Positions 33,010 to 42,532 of a DNA stretch of 64,000 nucleotides are shown one piece after another. The notes under the pieces were generated by a model that was given only the letters and a program-made list of their open reading frames with translations, had not been told where the DNA came from and did not search any database. The translations under genes were made by a program, and so were the position numbers. Source of the stretch: Sphingomonas sp. SORGH_AS_0879. GTDB lineage: Bacteria; Pseudomonadota; Alphaproteobacteria; Sphingomonadales; Sphingomonadaceae. Each line of letters opens with the position of its first letter. Within the stretch, counting starts at the first letter, position 1. The stretch covers positions 568,001-632,000 of the forward strand of contig NZ_JAUTBJ010000002.1 in assembly GCF_030819175.1 (NCBI RefSeq), read 5' to 3'.

Positions 33010-34807
33010 TGGCGGGGAGCGCCACGTTGCTCGCCAGCTCGGCGGTGTAGCCGCGTCGGATCGCATAGTCGGCCAGCGCTGGCGTATCGATCGACTTGGC
33101 CTTCAGCGTGTCGACCTCGACGTCGTACATGCGGAGCTTGCCGTCCCCATATCGGAAGACCTCGATCGGCTGGCCGCCGCCATTGCGGTCCCAGAGGACG
33201 AAGACATCGCTGTAGATGCCGACGACGCTGCCCGCCGGTCCCGCAAGCTGGGAAATCGCACTGACAACGCCGTTCGCCCCCACCGACCACATCGCCAAGG
33301 CCGTGCCGGTGGCGGGATCGAGGCGCTGGAGGTTCTTGATGAACAGGTCGTTCTGTTCGGTCTTGATGCCGATCTGCTCGACCATCTCGACCAGCGAACT
33401 GCCGTCCGGCGCGCGCGCCAGCCCGTCGATCAACAATTTGTACGCGCCGATATTCCCGGCCAGGTCCGCCGTGTTTCCGGCATTGGTCAGTATGTCGGTG
33501 AGGACCTGCTTCGCCAGCTTGCCCCCGACATAACTGCCGTCCGGCTGGCGGACGCCGCCGATCGTCGTCCCCGCCGGGGCCCCGGCGGTCGCGCCGGGTT
33601 CCGCCGGTTTCAGCGCCTCGCCCGTCGTCCCGTCCGCATAGACGAGGTCGGACGCCAGCACCGCCGCGCTGATTTCCGCATCGCTGTGGACGCGGTGGTT
33701 CTTCTGCCAGCCGACCTTGACGTTCGCGATCGGGGCGTAGCTGGCGCGGCGCTCGACGTCCTCGAACCGGACCGTCTCGACCGGATCGGCAAAGGCGATG
33801 GGCCGCAGCCGGATCAGCCGGTCGCCGCCCACGCTCCAGGCCAACGAGGCGCGAAGGGTCAGCCGGTCGAGCATCTTGGCGGGCGTCTCCCCCGCTTCCG
33901 AGACGTGCAGCCCGGCGGGGTGCGGGCGGATCGCGATCGCATCGGCCAGCCCGGCGATCGCGGGGCCCTCCGCCGCCGCCGCGATCCGCGCAGCGATTTC
34001 CGGCACCGTCTCGACATAGCCGTCGCCGATCTCGCCGCGCAGGTCGGCGGTCAGGGTGGAGGGCTGGGTCCAGAATTTCACGCACGCGATGGAGGGGGCG
34101 ACGACGCACCCGCCGTCCGGCACGCTGGCCGCCTTCAGCGCGTCGAGCGTGGCGGCGATCGACCCGGCCCAGGCGACCTCCACGCGCACCACCCCGCGCC
34201 CCTTTTCCTTGACCACGTCGAACGCCGCCAGCGGACGGGCGGGGTCGCCGAACTCGTAGATGTTCCAGGCGGCGAGCAGCAGCCGCCCCTCGACATTCCA
34301 GCACCGGCCCCAGCTCCGCCGCTTGATCCGGCCCTTCGCCGCCGCGTCGCCCTCGATGCCGCCGGTCCCGGCGAAGCTGTCCTTCGCCAGCGGCTCGCCC
34401 AGGCGGCCCGCCATGTCCGACAGGGTAAAGACGAACCGCCCGTTGCCGTAGGAATAGCCCGCGACCGTGCCGACCAGCATCGGCGTCCAGACGGGCTCGC
34501 CCGCGCCGTCGTCGCCCACCGACACGGTGATCGGCGCATCGGCCCAGACCAGCCCGGCGATCAGCGCACGGGTCGACGCCATGGCGGGCGCGAAGCCGAC
34601 CGCCGAGCCTTGCGCGATCGCGCCGCCGGTAAAGCCGTCCTTGTCGAAGCCCAGCGCCGACTGGATGCGCGGCGGGCTGACCACGCCCGCGCGCCAGTCG
34701 GCCAGCCCCTTGAAAAGATAATGCGACCGCCCGCCGCCCGCGAGGCGGACGTCCACCGGGGCTCCGGTCGCGTCGGTCGGGCGGGCCTCGACGATGACCG
34801 TCTTCAT
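32987..34807 (-). CDS. Tail hub / host-specificity protein
   Basis: A 606-residue protein directly after the tape measure. The N-terminal half (FKGLADWRAGVVSPPRIQSALGFDKDG, MLVGTVAGYSYGN) fits a hub-type beta-sandwich with DUF2163-like traits. The C-terminal third (LVEMVEQIGIKTEQNDLFIKNLQRLDPATGTALAMWSVGANGVVSAIS) is the DUF1983-type helical/beta segment seen in tail tip proteins of siphoviruses. It probably closes the tail tip and attaches the spike. The start overlaps the tape-measure stop. Confidence 0.75.
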   Translation of the reverse strand: MKTVIVEARPTDATGAPVDVRLAGGGRSHYLFKGLADWRAGVVSPPRIQSALGFDKDGFTGGAIAQGSAVGFAPAMASTRALIAGLVWADAPITVSVGDDGAGEPVWTPMLVGTVAGYSYGNGRFVFTLSDMAGRLGEPLAKDSFAGTGGIEGDAAAKGRIKRRSWGRCWNVEGRLLLAAWNIYEFGDPARPLAAFDVVKEKGRGVVRVEVAWAGSIAATLDALKAASVPDGGCVVAPSIACVKFWTQPSTLTADLRGEIGDGYVETVPEIAARIAAAAEGPAIAGLADAIAIRPHPAGLHVSEAGETPAKMLDRLTLRASLAWSVGGDRLIRLRPIAFADPVETVRFEDVERRASYAPIANVKVGWQKNHRVHSDAEISAAVLASDLVYADGTTGEALKPAEPGATAGAPAGTTIGGVRQPDGSYVGGKLAKQVLTDILTNAGNTADLAGNIGAYKLLIDGLARAPDGSSLVEMVEQIGIKTEQNDLFIKNLQRLDPATGTALAMWSVGANGVVSAISQLAGPAGSVVGIYSDVFVLWDRNGGGQPIEVFRYGDGKLRMYDVEVDTLKAKSIDTPALADYAIRRGYTAELASNVALPANDGGRVR

Positions 34808-37800
34808 CAGCGATAATCCCGTTCGAGCAGCGACAGGTCGGGCTCGACCGAGCGCGATCCGTCCTTGCCCTGGGCGATCAGGACGCGGAGCAGGGCGTTG
34901 GTCTCCTCGGTCGCGGCGACGACCTGCCCGGTCAGCGCGTTGCCGGTCTGGATCGCGGCGGTCTGCGCGGCCTGGACGCCCGCCGCGCTGTTCACGCGGT
35001 TGGTCTCCACCGCGATCAGCGAGCGCGCCGCCTCGTCCGCCGCGTTCCTGTCCGCCGCCAGCTCCGCCCCGCTGCCGAAGCTGTCCTTCGTCGTCGCCAG
35101 CAACTGGCGGTAAAGCTGCGCGACCCGGTCCGCCGCGCCGTCCTTGCCCGCCTCGGCATCGGCGCGCGCGGCGGCGATATCCTTGAGCAGCGCGTCGCGG
35201 CGATCGACTGCCGATCCCTCGAACAGGTCGCCGGAGGTCAGGCTTTCCAGCAGGTCCTTCAGGCTGCCGACCCGCGATTTCAGCGTGTCTTCGAGCAGCT
35301 TGGACCGTTCCTCGGCGTTCAGCTTCTCGACCTGGAGCAGGTCGAGACCATAGGCCTTGGCGATGCGCACCCGGTCCGCCGCCGTCCGGTCGAAACTGTC
35401 GAACACCGATTTGAGCTGGCCGGTCAGCCCGCCCAGCCGCTTCTCCAGGTCGGTGACCTTCACCGCCTCGGCGACCGCGCGGTCGAGCGTGCCGGGGCGT
35501 TGCAACGCCTTTGCAACCGCCGGGGACACGCCCTGGATCGCACCGTCCGCCAGCGCGTCGCGGATCGCGATCTCGATCGCCGCCGACTCGTCCGTGCCGT
35601 TGTAGAGCAGGCCGGAGCCGGGATGCTTGGCATCGACGCGCGAGCTGCCCGATCCGTCGACGCGGTAATAATCCTCGCGCTTGCCGATCGAGACGTTGAA
35701 GCTGCCCACGTCCGCGCCCAGGGCGTCGGCGATCCGCTGGATACCGGACTGAACGTTCTTGGCGGTGCCCGACAGCGCGTCGCGGATCTTCTCGTCGCCG
35801 CCCAGCTCGGCCGAGCCGTCGACCGAGCGGATCGTGGCGCGCCCGGACTTCACGCCCTCGAACAGCTTGCCGATGATCCCGCCCGCCACGCCCAGCACGG
35901 CCCCGGCACCCGGAATGCCGGTCAGCCCGCCGATCGCGCCCCCGATCGCGCTGCCGGTCGCGTTGGTCTTGATCCCGACGAGGTTGGCGAAGGACGAGGC
36001 GGCCTGCCCCTCGAACGCGCCCGCCAGCCCCTTGCCCGCGAACTTGCCCAGCGACTTGCCGATCTTCGACGCGGTGTCGTCATTGGTGAACAGCCCGGTG
36101 ATCTTCGTCGCGACCCCGCCGATCGCGCCCTCGAACAATTCCTGCGGGCTGGAGGTGCGGCGGCGCGGCGCGGTGACCGTCACGTCGCCGCTGCCCCCGG
36201 CGGGCTGGTCGGCGGGCGCCTTGGCCCCCGGCTGGGGCGCGCCCTTCTGCACCGCCCCCGCCGCGCCGTTGGCGGCACGGGTCAGCGTCTCCAGCGCGGT
36301 GCTGGCCTGCCCGGTTCGCGCGGTGACGATATCGACCGCGTCCGCCATGCGCACGGACGCGTCCTCGACCACGCGGGTCCCGGTCGCCTGATCCTCCAGC
36401 GACTGGAACATGTCGCCGAACCAGTCATCGACCAGCTTTTCCGCCGAGACGCGGGCGAAGGATTGCAGGATGCGCTCGGGCAGCTTGTCCAGCCCGGAGT
36501 CGCCCGAAATCGTCGCGGTCAGCAGGCCTCGGATATCGGCGATCCCGGCCAGATAGATGCGCTGGCGCTGGAGCATCCGGTCGAGCTGGCGTTCCTGCGC
36601 GGTCAGCGCCTGGGTGGCGGCGAGGACCGCTTCCTTCTGCTCCTCGTTCAGCGGGCCGCGCTGGCGTTCCAGTTGCTGGATCACGCGCAGCGCCTCGGCC
36701 TGGTCGTGGTGGCCCGACAGCAATTCCTGGCCGACCTCGAACGCCTGGCGCTGCCCCTCGACGAAATCGGCGATCGGGCGGTTCAGCCCCTCCGCGACGA
36801 CCAGCCTGGCTTCCTTGGCCTGGGCGATCGTCGTCTCGAACTGGGGCGGCTTCTTTCGCTCCAGGTCGTCCATGATATCGTCGAGCTGGCGGAGCGCGGC
36901 ATTGGCCTGCCGGACGGCGGGCGGCGTCCGGTCGAACTGGTCCATGATTCCGGCGACCCGCGCGGCGGCGTCGCGCCCGAACTCGTCGCGCGCCTCGGTC
37001 GACTTGGGCTTCTCCGGCTTCTTGTCGCGCCCCTCGCGCCGCAGCGCGCCCGCCAGTTGCTTGTCGTCCAGCGACTTGTCGATCAGGTCGGCGATCTGCT
37101 CCTTCGCGGTCGACGACGTGCGGTCGATGATCGCCTTCTGGAATTCCTCGCGCGATACCTTCAGGCCGGTGAAGTCGAGTTTTTCCGTCGCGCGAAGCAC
37201 CGCTTCCGGCGTGACCCGCCCGGCATCGAGGTCGGAGACGACCGAGCGCAGGTTGCGGGCATTCTGCTGCGCGCGATCCGAGCCGACAATGGCCCCCGCG
37301 ACATGCCCGGCGGGCCCGTTGCCCTCCAGCGCGCCGCGCAGCCGACCCTCCGCCGAAATGCCATCGACATTGCCGAACGCCTCGCGCGCGCTGGCCCGCG
37401 CCTGCGCCGCCTCGCCGCGCAGGTTGATCGCGGTCAGCCGGGCGTTGAGGATCAGCAGCTCGTTCTGTTTCTTCAGCTTGCCGGTGGTCAGGTCGAACAT
37501 GCCGCCCAGCACGCTCTGCGCCTCGGCCAGTCCGTCCGCGCCCAGCTTGGCGGCCTCGGCGGCCTCCTCCGCCTTGAACAGCTCGGCGACGAAGGGCAGC
37601 AGCACCGCCGTCGCGACGGTGATGCCGATGCCCCAGGGCCCGGTCAGGAACGCGCCGACCTTGCCCGCCGTGCCGCCCATTTCGGACATGGCATAGCCGA
37701 GCTGGCCGATCTGCTGGCTGAAGGCGGTGATCGGATTGGCACCGCTGGCGATCTGCAACCCGAAGTCGCCGACCTGCTGGCCCGCATTCCGCAGGCCGAA

Positions 37801-38889
37801 GGCATGGCGGCGAGTCTCCGCTTCGGCTTCCGCCGTGCGGCGGGCGGCTTCGCGCTGGGCCTGGGCGAGCTTGATCGCGGCGATCGCGGCGGCGGCTTCC
37901 TCGCGCTCGGTTTCGTTGGTCGCGCCCGCCAGCCGGGCTTCCGCCGCCGCCAGCTCGGTCGCCTCGCGCCCGGCCTGGGCGCGCGACTGGGTCTGGCGAC
38001 CGGTCGCGGCGGTCTGGCTGTCGGTCGCGTCGGTCAGGGTTTCGGCGGCGCTGGCCTGCTGGCGGGTGGCGTCGGACGCGTCGGCGGCGCTGTCCGCCTG
38101 GGCGCGCGTCGCCCGGGCGGTGGCGGTCGCCTCCGACGACACCCGCTCGAGCGCCTGGGCAAGCTGACCGGTGTCCGCCGCGCCCGCCTGCGACTGGGTC
38201 GCCAGCGCGGTCGTGGCGGTGTGCGCAGCGGTCGATGCCTGGGTGCTGTCGCGAAGGCTTTGCGCATAAGCCGCTTCCGCCGCCTGGGCACGCTGGCGCG
38301 CCTGGGCCAGCTCGGCGGTGGCGGTCGCCAGTTCGCGGTCGTTGCCCGCGCTACCACCGCCGCCCGGCGACAGGGTGATCGTCGGATTGTCCGGGGTCAG
38401 CTCGATCCGTCCGCGCGCCTTGCCGACGCGGGTTTCCGCCGCCGCCACCGCCTCGCGCGCGGCGTCGCGCTCCGCCCGCGCCAGCTCGACGGTCGCACGC
38501 GCGGCGTCCGCCGCCTGGGACGCGGTCCTGGCCTGGGCGCGGGTGACGCGGTCCGCCGCCGCCGCCAGTTCGTCCGCGCCCGATGCCGCCGCGCGCGAGC
38601 GGTCGGTCAACTGGCCCAGCGCCGCCGCCGCCTGGCGCGCCGAGCCGCCCGCGCTGGTCGAGGACCGGGCGGTCGCCTCCAGCGCCGCCGAAGCCTCCCG
38701 GCCCGTCGATCCGATCCCGGCGGCGCGCGACGCCTCGCCGATGGCGGTGACCAGCGCGCGGGCCTGCACCGCCGCACCCTCCGCCGCCGTGCCGATCCCG
38801 GCGATCGCGGCGGCGCTTTCCCTGGCGGTGCCGACAAGGCCGGAGCCATCGGCCTTCAGCCGGACAGAGACGATCAGGTCGCGATTCAT
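34807..38889 (-). CDS. Tail tape measure protein
   Basis: A 1360-residue protein, the largest of the element. The first 400 residues are Ala/Arg/Glu-rich and helical, with many coiled-coil-like repeats (QAADAARATVELARAERDAAREAVAAAE). A hydrophobic pair near residues 400-440 (GPWGIGITVATAVLLPFVAELF) and a Gly-rich segment (AIGGAIGGLTGIPGAGAVLGVAGGIIGKLF) follow, as in siphovirus tape measures. It sets the tail length and helps DNA cross the envelope. By the usual 0.15 nm per residue rule, the tail would be near 200 nm. Confidence 0.9.
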   Translation of the reverse strand: MNRDLIVSVRLKADGSGLVGTARESAAAIAGIGTAAEGAAVQARALVTAIGEASRAAGIGSTGREASAALEATARSSTSAGGSARQAAAALGQLTDRSRAAASGADELAAAADRVTRAQARTASQAADAARATVELARAERDAAREAVAAAETRVGKARGRIELTPDNPTITLSPGGGGSAGNDRELATATAELAQARQRAQAAEAAYAQSLRDSTQASTAAHTATTALATQSQAGAADTGQLAQALERVSSEATATARATRAQADSAADASDATRQQASAAETLTDATDSQTAATGRQTQSRAQAGREATELAAAEARLAGATNETEREEAAAAIAAIKLAQAQREAARRTAEAEAETRRHAFGLRNAGQQVGDFGLQIASGANPITAFSQQIGQLGYAMSEMGGTAGKVGAFLTGPWGIGITVATAVLLPFVAELFKAEEAAEAAKLGADGLAEAQSVLGGMFDLTTGKLKKQNELLILNARLTAINLRGEAAQARASAREAFGNVDGISAEGRLRGALEGNGPAGHVAGAIVGSDRAQQNARNLRSVVSDLDAGRVTPEAVLRATEKLDFTGLKVSREEFQKAIIDRTSSTAKEQIADLIDKSLDDKQLAGALRREGRDKKPEKPKSTEARDEFGRDAAARVAGIMDQFDRTPPAVRQANAALRQLDDIMDDLERKKPPQFETTIAQAKEARLVVAEGLNRPIADFVEGQRQAFEVGQELLSGHHDQAEALRVIQQLERQRGPLNEEQKEAVLAATQALTAQERQLDRMLQRQRIYLAGIADIRGLLTATISGDSGLDKLPERILQSFARVSAEKLVDDWFGDMFQSLEDQATGTRVVEDASVRMADAVDIVTARTGQASTALETLTRAANGAAGAVQKGAPQPGAKAPADQPAGGSGDVTVTAPRRRTSSPQELFEGAIGGVATKITGLFTNDDTASKIGKSLGKFAGKGLAGAFEGQAASSFANLVGIKTNATGSAIGGAIGGLTGIPGAGAVLGVAGGIIGKLFEGVKSGRATIRSVDGSAELGGDEKIRDALSGTAKNVQSGIQRIADALGADVGSFNVSIGKREDYYRVDGSGSSRVDAKHPGSGLLYNGTDESAAIEIAIRDALADGAIQGVSPAVAKALQRPGTLDRAVAEAVKVTDLEKRLGGLTGQLKSVFDSFDRTAADRVRIAKAYGLDLLQVEKLNAEERSKLLEDTLKSRVGSLKDLLESLTSGDLFEGSAVDRRDALLKDIAAARADAEAGKDGAADRVAQLYRQLLATTKDSFGSGAELAADRNAADEAARSLIAVETNRVNSAAGVQAAQTAAIQTGNALTGQVVAATEETNALLRVLIAQGKDGSRSVEPDLSLLERDYR

Positions 38890-39680
38890 TTACGCCAGCG
38901 CGGTCAGGGCCGCGCGCTCCATCATTTGCAGGTCAAGGAACAGGTCGGGCGAGACGGCGATCGACAGCATGTCGGCGGTCGGGCGGACGGCGGCGTAATC
39001 CAGCCCCAGCCGCCCGCCCATCGCATGGAAGCGCCACTGGCTGGTCAGCGCCATGAACAGCGTGACCACATCCACCTCGTCCGGGCCGATTTCGACCGTG
39101 TCGTCGCGCCGACCGGCGGCACGGCGCGCCTCGATCGCGGCGATCGCGGCGGCGGCGCTGCTGGTTGCCGCATCGTCCGCCGGTTTCCCGCCGCCGCGAC
39201 CCCTGGCCCACAGGCTCGCGACGGCCTTCAGTTTCCCGCGCGGGCCTTGGGCTGACCGGCGAGGCAGGCACGGAAGGCGTCGAAGATGTGGATGAACATG
39301 CCGCCCTCGTTCATCAGGCTGCGCAGGTTGGGCGCGACCAGCGGCTTGCGCTTGCCCTCCCCGTCCAGGTCGGTCGCCCAGCCTTCGGGCACGTCGAAGG
39401 GAAGCGGGTCGCCATTCTCGGCATGGACGCCGCGCCAGTCGGTCGCGATCTGGGCGACCAGTTCGGTGTAAAGCTGCGCCTGGTCGACGCCCGGTTCGTC
39501 CTCCAGGCCCCGGACGCGGACGACCTCGGCGACGAAGGCGGCGGCGGCATCGACCTTGAGCAGGCGGAACCGCATCTCGATCGAGAATTCGACGACCGAG
39601 CCGTCCTCCATCACGCAGGGGAAGGTGACGGGCGACCATGCGCGGGGCTGCTTGACGATGCGATAGATGGGCTGGGTCAT
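38890..39680 (-). CDS. Tail assembly chaperone GT, made by -1 frameshift
   Basis: The product shares the start of the 150-residue G protein and shifts -1 at GGGAAAC just before its stop. It then reads 115 more codons (…RGKLKAVASLWARGRGGGKPADD… to …MMERAALTALA) up to the base before the tape-measure start. The T-domain has TLFMALTSQWRFHAMGGRLGLDYAAVR. In lambda and relatives, G and GT chaperone the tape measure in a fixed ratio set by the slip. The extension has no start of its own with a good ribosome site. Confidence 0.8.
39228..39680 (-). CDS. Tail assembly chaperone G
   Basis: A 150-residue protein (MTQPIYRIVKQPRAWSPVTFPCVMEDGSVVEFSIEMRFRLL…) encoded between the tail tube and the tape measure, the position of lambda G. 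It ends AGN-stop at the slippery site. The ATG at 39680 is used; a longer frame would extend into the tail-tube gene. It probably binds the tape measure to keep it extended while the tube assembles. Confidence 0.82.
   Translation of the reverse strand: MTQPIYRIVKQPRAWSPVTFPCVMEDGSVVEFSIEMRFRLLKVDAAAAFVAEVVRVRGLEDEPGVDQAQLYTELVAQIATDWRGVHAENGDPLPFDVPEGWATDLDGEGKRKPLVAPNLRSLMNEGGMFIHIFDAFRACLAGQPKARAGN
39231..39237 (-). other. Slippery heptamer GGGAAAC for -1 frameshift
   Basis: The minus strand reads GCG GGA AAC TGA at the end of the G frame. The G-GGA-AAC arrangement is the canonical X-XXY-YYZ slippery form, with the zero-frame stop immediately after. In the -1 frame it becomes GGG AAA CTG and continues for 115 codons. 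GC-rich sequence downstream could form the usual stimulating structure. Confidence 0.82.
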
Positions 39681-39681
39681 G

Positions 39682-40620
39682 TCACTTCGCCGTGATGATG
39701 AGGTCGTCGGGCGTGGTGCCGACATTCATGCGGCCCGTGATCGCGATCATCAGGACGTTGTTCTCGTCCGACAGCTCGATATCGGTGATCTGGAGGTGAT
39801 CCGACTTGAACTGGATGATGTTGCCCGCGACGAGGCCGTGATCGAGCTGCACGGGGATTTCATCGCCCTTGCGCAGGCGACCGAAATAATCCTTGGCGCC
39901 GATCGTCGGGCACTCGGCCAGCACGCGGCAGGTCAGGCCGTGATTGCCCCGGTTGATGTAGTTCACGCCGACGAGGTTGCGCGGGGTGATCTCCGCATTC
40001 GCCTCGCCCGTGAAGCTGCGCAGGTTGACCGCATAGCTGTCGAGCAGGAAGTCGGTGTTCGCGGTGTTGATCTCGACCGGGTCCTTCCACTGGTCGAACG
40101 CCACGGTGCCGGGGGCCGCGTCGACGATCGCGTTCGCCGCCGGGAGCAGCGCGGTCATGTCGAGCTTGATGAACGGATAGGCCCCGGCGGTGAAATCCCA
40201 GCCGAAGGTCCCGCGTCCGCCCAGGCCGACGCGCTTCTGGTTGCCGTGCCAGTGATAGGCCGTCGCCGACGACAGGACCGCGCCGATCGGGGCGAACCGC
40301 TGCACCGCGCTGGTGTTGGCGGTCAGGACGGGGGCGGCCATGCCGCACGCCTCCAGATGCTCCATCCAGGCGGGGGCGGTCCCCGCCGCGCCGGAGCCCG
40401 CCAGCTCCAGCTCATAGCTGTAGGTCTGGCGTTCGTTGGACGGCGCATCCTTGGAGCTGCCGCGCACCGGGCGATCCAGGTTGCGCTGGATACGGTCGAC
40501 GACGACCGGCTTGGCGGCGAAGTTGCGGGTCAGCGCCGCGTTGACCGCACCCGTGGGCGCGGCATCGGTGCCGTAGGTGGCCTCTTTCTTGAAGAAGAGG
40601 ACTTTGGTGGCGTCGACCAT
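39682..40620 (-). CDS. Major tail tube protein
   Basis: A 312-residue protein (MVDATKVLFFKKEATYGTDAAPTGAVNAALTRN…). KEATYGTDAAPT and the later NHGLTCRVLAECPTIGAK and SDHLQITDIELSDENNVLMIAITGRMNVG are the pattern of lambda-V-like/TP901-like tube proteins. It is followed by the G/GT chaperones and tape measure, as in siphoviruses. No contractile sheath gene lies next to it. Confidence 0.82.
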   Translation of the reverse strand: MVDATKVLFFKKEATYGTDAAPTGAVNAALTRNFAAKPVVVDRIQRNLDRPVRGSSKDAPSNERQTYSYELELAGSGAAGTAPAWMEHLEACGMAAPVLTANTSAVQRFAPIGAVLSSATAYHWHGNQKRVGLGGRGTFGWDFTAGAYPFIKLDMTALLPAANAIVDAAPGTVAFDQWKDPVEINTANTDFLLDSYAVNLRSFTGEANAEITPRNLVGVNYINRGNHGLTCRVLAECPTIGAKDYFGRLRKGDEIPVQLDHGLVAGNIIQFKSDHLQITDIELSDENNVLMIAITGRMNVGTTPDDLIITAK

Positions 40621-40622
40621 GG

Positions 40623-40859
40623 TCAGCCCTTCGCGGTGTCGGGGTTGGCGTCGGCGGACCCGGCATCGCCCTGGGCGGCGGGTTCGGCGGCAGGCTGGTC
40701 GGCGGACTCGGCGAGCGCGGGATCGGGCTTGCCGTCCAGCGCGGCGAGGCGTGCGGGCCCCGACAGGGGCAGGCCCCACCGGTCGAGCGTCCGCCCGGCC
40801 TCATCGACCGGGCGGGGTTGGGTGGCTTTCGCCTGGGAGGATTTCGGCGCGGCGGCCAT
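40623..40859 (-). CDS. Small Pro/Ala-rich phage protein
   Basis: A 78-residue protein rich in Pro, Ala, Asp and Lys (MAAAPKSSQAKATQPRPVDEAGRTLDRWG…PDPALAESADQ). It looks disordered with one short helical segment. It precedes the tube gene by two bases. Comparable small genes before tail tubes in B3-type phages are of unknown function. Confidence 0.55.
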   Translation of the reverse strand: MAAAPKSSQAKATQPRPVDEAGRTLDRWGLPLSGPARLAALDGKPDPALAESADQPAAEPAAQGDAGSADANPDTAKG

Positions 40860-40998
40860 CGGTCAGCGATCCTTGCGAGATTGTGCCGATGACCAAACCG
40901 GATTTCACGCGCGCGCGCGGCTTGCGTTGGTGCCCCCGTATGTAAAAGTCTATTTGACCGAAAGCGCTATGGTCTCCCTCAGGCCTGACCGCCCTGCT

Positions 40999-42492
40999 TC
41001 ATGAGAAAAAACTTGAAGTAAGCGGTAATGTACTTGGCGGAGAAAGCCTCCTGTCGGCAGCTTTCGCAAACAGATTCAGCCAACGATCCTGAAAATTTCC
41101 TTCATCCTCGCTGTCGATTACGATAGGCCCATGAGCGACCTGATGCTTCCCCATTACCTGTGAGATCGCTAAACTGAAATCCCTTTCAAAAGGATTCAAA
41201 TAGAACGGCTGATCTGAATGGCCGCGGTGCGAAAATATTTCATGGAATGAAATTTCACGCCAGCGGTATTCCGCATCCGTGTCAGTCTTGCAGTAAACCA
41301 AGCTTACACTGAAGACGTACAGTCCAGGATCATAGTTAGTGGCAAAGCCTCGGTCGGCTCGCAGAGTGAGGTATGCGTTTGTGACGATATCCCAACCATG
41401 GCCGTAGGTGTCGACCGGCGGGGGGGCTGCAACACCGAAATGAGGGCGAGGCGCTTCAAAAGATAATGTGGCAGGCCCCAGGGTGATATAACTCGACCCT
41501 CGCTTCACCGTATCCGCTTCAATCTCGATCGTGTCGAAAAGCCTCTTGATAATCGCCGAAATTTCTCCTTGCGCTTCCGTCAACATGCTCGTTCGAGCTT
41601 CGATCGCGGCTTGTCTCGCCGTACGGTCTGCCTCCGCAGCCGCTTCCTCCAGAGATACGGCATGACCGGCGGCAGCAAGTGCGGCCCTTGAAGCGGACGG
41701 TGCGGCAGATTGCACAGACGTGATTACGCTAGCGCATCTTTCAAGGGATGGCCTAGATCCAGGGGATTTTCGCAACATCGTCGCTACGAAGCCCGCTAGT
41801 CTAGTGTCGTTTCCAGGTATCGTCGGCGCGGCACGATTCAGATGGGCTTCTTGGACGTCGTCTCTGTCCCCTATGAAGGGAGGTTGCCCCGCGAGCATCG
41901 CATAAATGATACAACCAAGGGCGTATATATCAGTAGAGTTTGTCGGCCTCTCGCCTCTGAATTGCTCAGGGGCCGCATAAGCTGGTGTCAGCGATGTACG
42001 AAGACTCTCTAGCGACGTTGCATCTTCCACGAATTTTGCGATGCCAAAATCCGCAATCTTCCACCGACCGTTATGCCAAAGGACATTCCCTGGCTTCAGA
42101 TCCCGATGAACGATATGTTTAACCTCCAACAAGCCAGATATTATATCATGGGCAGCGCGCTTAACTTCATCGAGTTCGAGGGGTCCGTCCCTTTGGAGTT
42201 TTTGCTGTAGACTGAGCTCACAGATTGGCATGACCAAAAAGTATCGATCACTGTCCGCATCTTGGCCAAAATCTAAAATTGGAACGATATGATCGTGAGA
42301 CTTCCCTGCTAAATCTGCTCCGATCTTTAGTTCGCGATGAGAAGCTGCACCCGCTGATAGCTTCAATCGCTTCACTGCGACGTCTTGGCCGCCGCCATTG
42401 CCGCGAAACACCTCGCCGAATCCCCCAGGTGGGCCTAGCGGGTCTGTGTCATCGAATGTCCACTCACCATGCTCAAGGCGGATAGTCTGCAT
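40999..42492 (-). CDS. Eukaryote-like Ser/Thr protein kinase, phage cargo
   Basis: A 497-residue protein. Kinase motifs are complete: glycine loop GGFGEV (residues 24-29), VAVK with Lys42, catalytic HRDLKPGN (130-137), DFG (149-151) and APE (175-177), followed by STDIYALGCIIYAMLAGQPPF. The C-terminal half (about 260-497) has no recognised domain; no transmembrane segment was seen. The gene is clearly lower in GC than its neighbours and interrupts the tail-terminator/tail-tube pair, so it is foreign cargo. Possible roles are lysogen-protecting defence (kinases such as Stk2 do this in other bacteria) or host signalling; this is inference. ATG 42492 has AAGGGG at a good distance; ATG 42495 is an alternative. 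Confidence 0.9.
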   Translation of the reverse strand: MQTIRLEHGEWTFDDTDPLGPPGGFGEVFRGNGGGQDVAVKRLKLSAGAASHRELKIGADLAGKSHDHIVPILDFGQDADSDRYFLVMPICELSLQQKLQRDGPLELDEVKRAAHDIISGLLEVKHIVHRDLKPGNVLWHNGRWKIADFGIAKFVEDATSLESLRTSLTPAYAAPEQFRGERPTNSTDIYALGCIIYAMLAGQPPFIGDRDDVQEAHLNRAAPTIPGNDTRLAGFVATMLRKSPGSRPSLERCASVITSVQSAAPSASRAALAAAGHAVSLEEAAAEADRTARQAAIEARTSMLTEAQGEISAIIKRLFDTIEIEADTVKRGSSYITLGPATLSFEAPRPHFGVAAPPPVDTYGHGWDIVTNAYLTLRADRGFATNYDPGLYVFSVSLVYCKTDTDAEYRWREISFHEIFSHRGHSDQPFYLNPFERDFSLAISQVMGKHQVAHGPIVIDSEDEGNFQDRWLNLFAKAADRRLSPPSTLPLTSSFFS

Positions 42493-42532
42493 CATCAACC
42501 CCTTAACCTAGAAGGCAGATGTAAGATGCAAT

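Noticed and set aside
35500..39255. A 1251-codon plus-strand open frame opposite the tape measure
   Set aside because: Shadow of the Ala/Arg-rich tape measure on the minus strand; composition is Arg/Gly/Asp-rich with no coherent fold and no ribosome site.
40861..40998. Possible gene in the gap between the kinase and the Pro/Ala-rich protein
   Set aside because: Only short frames without ribosome sites are present; the gap is probably the kinase 3' region and a promoter for the tail tube operon.
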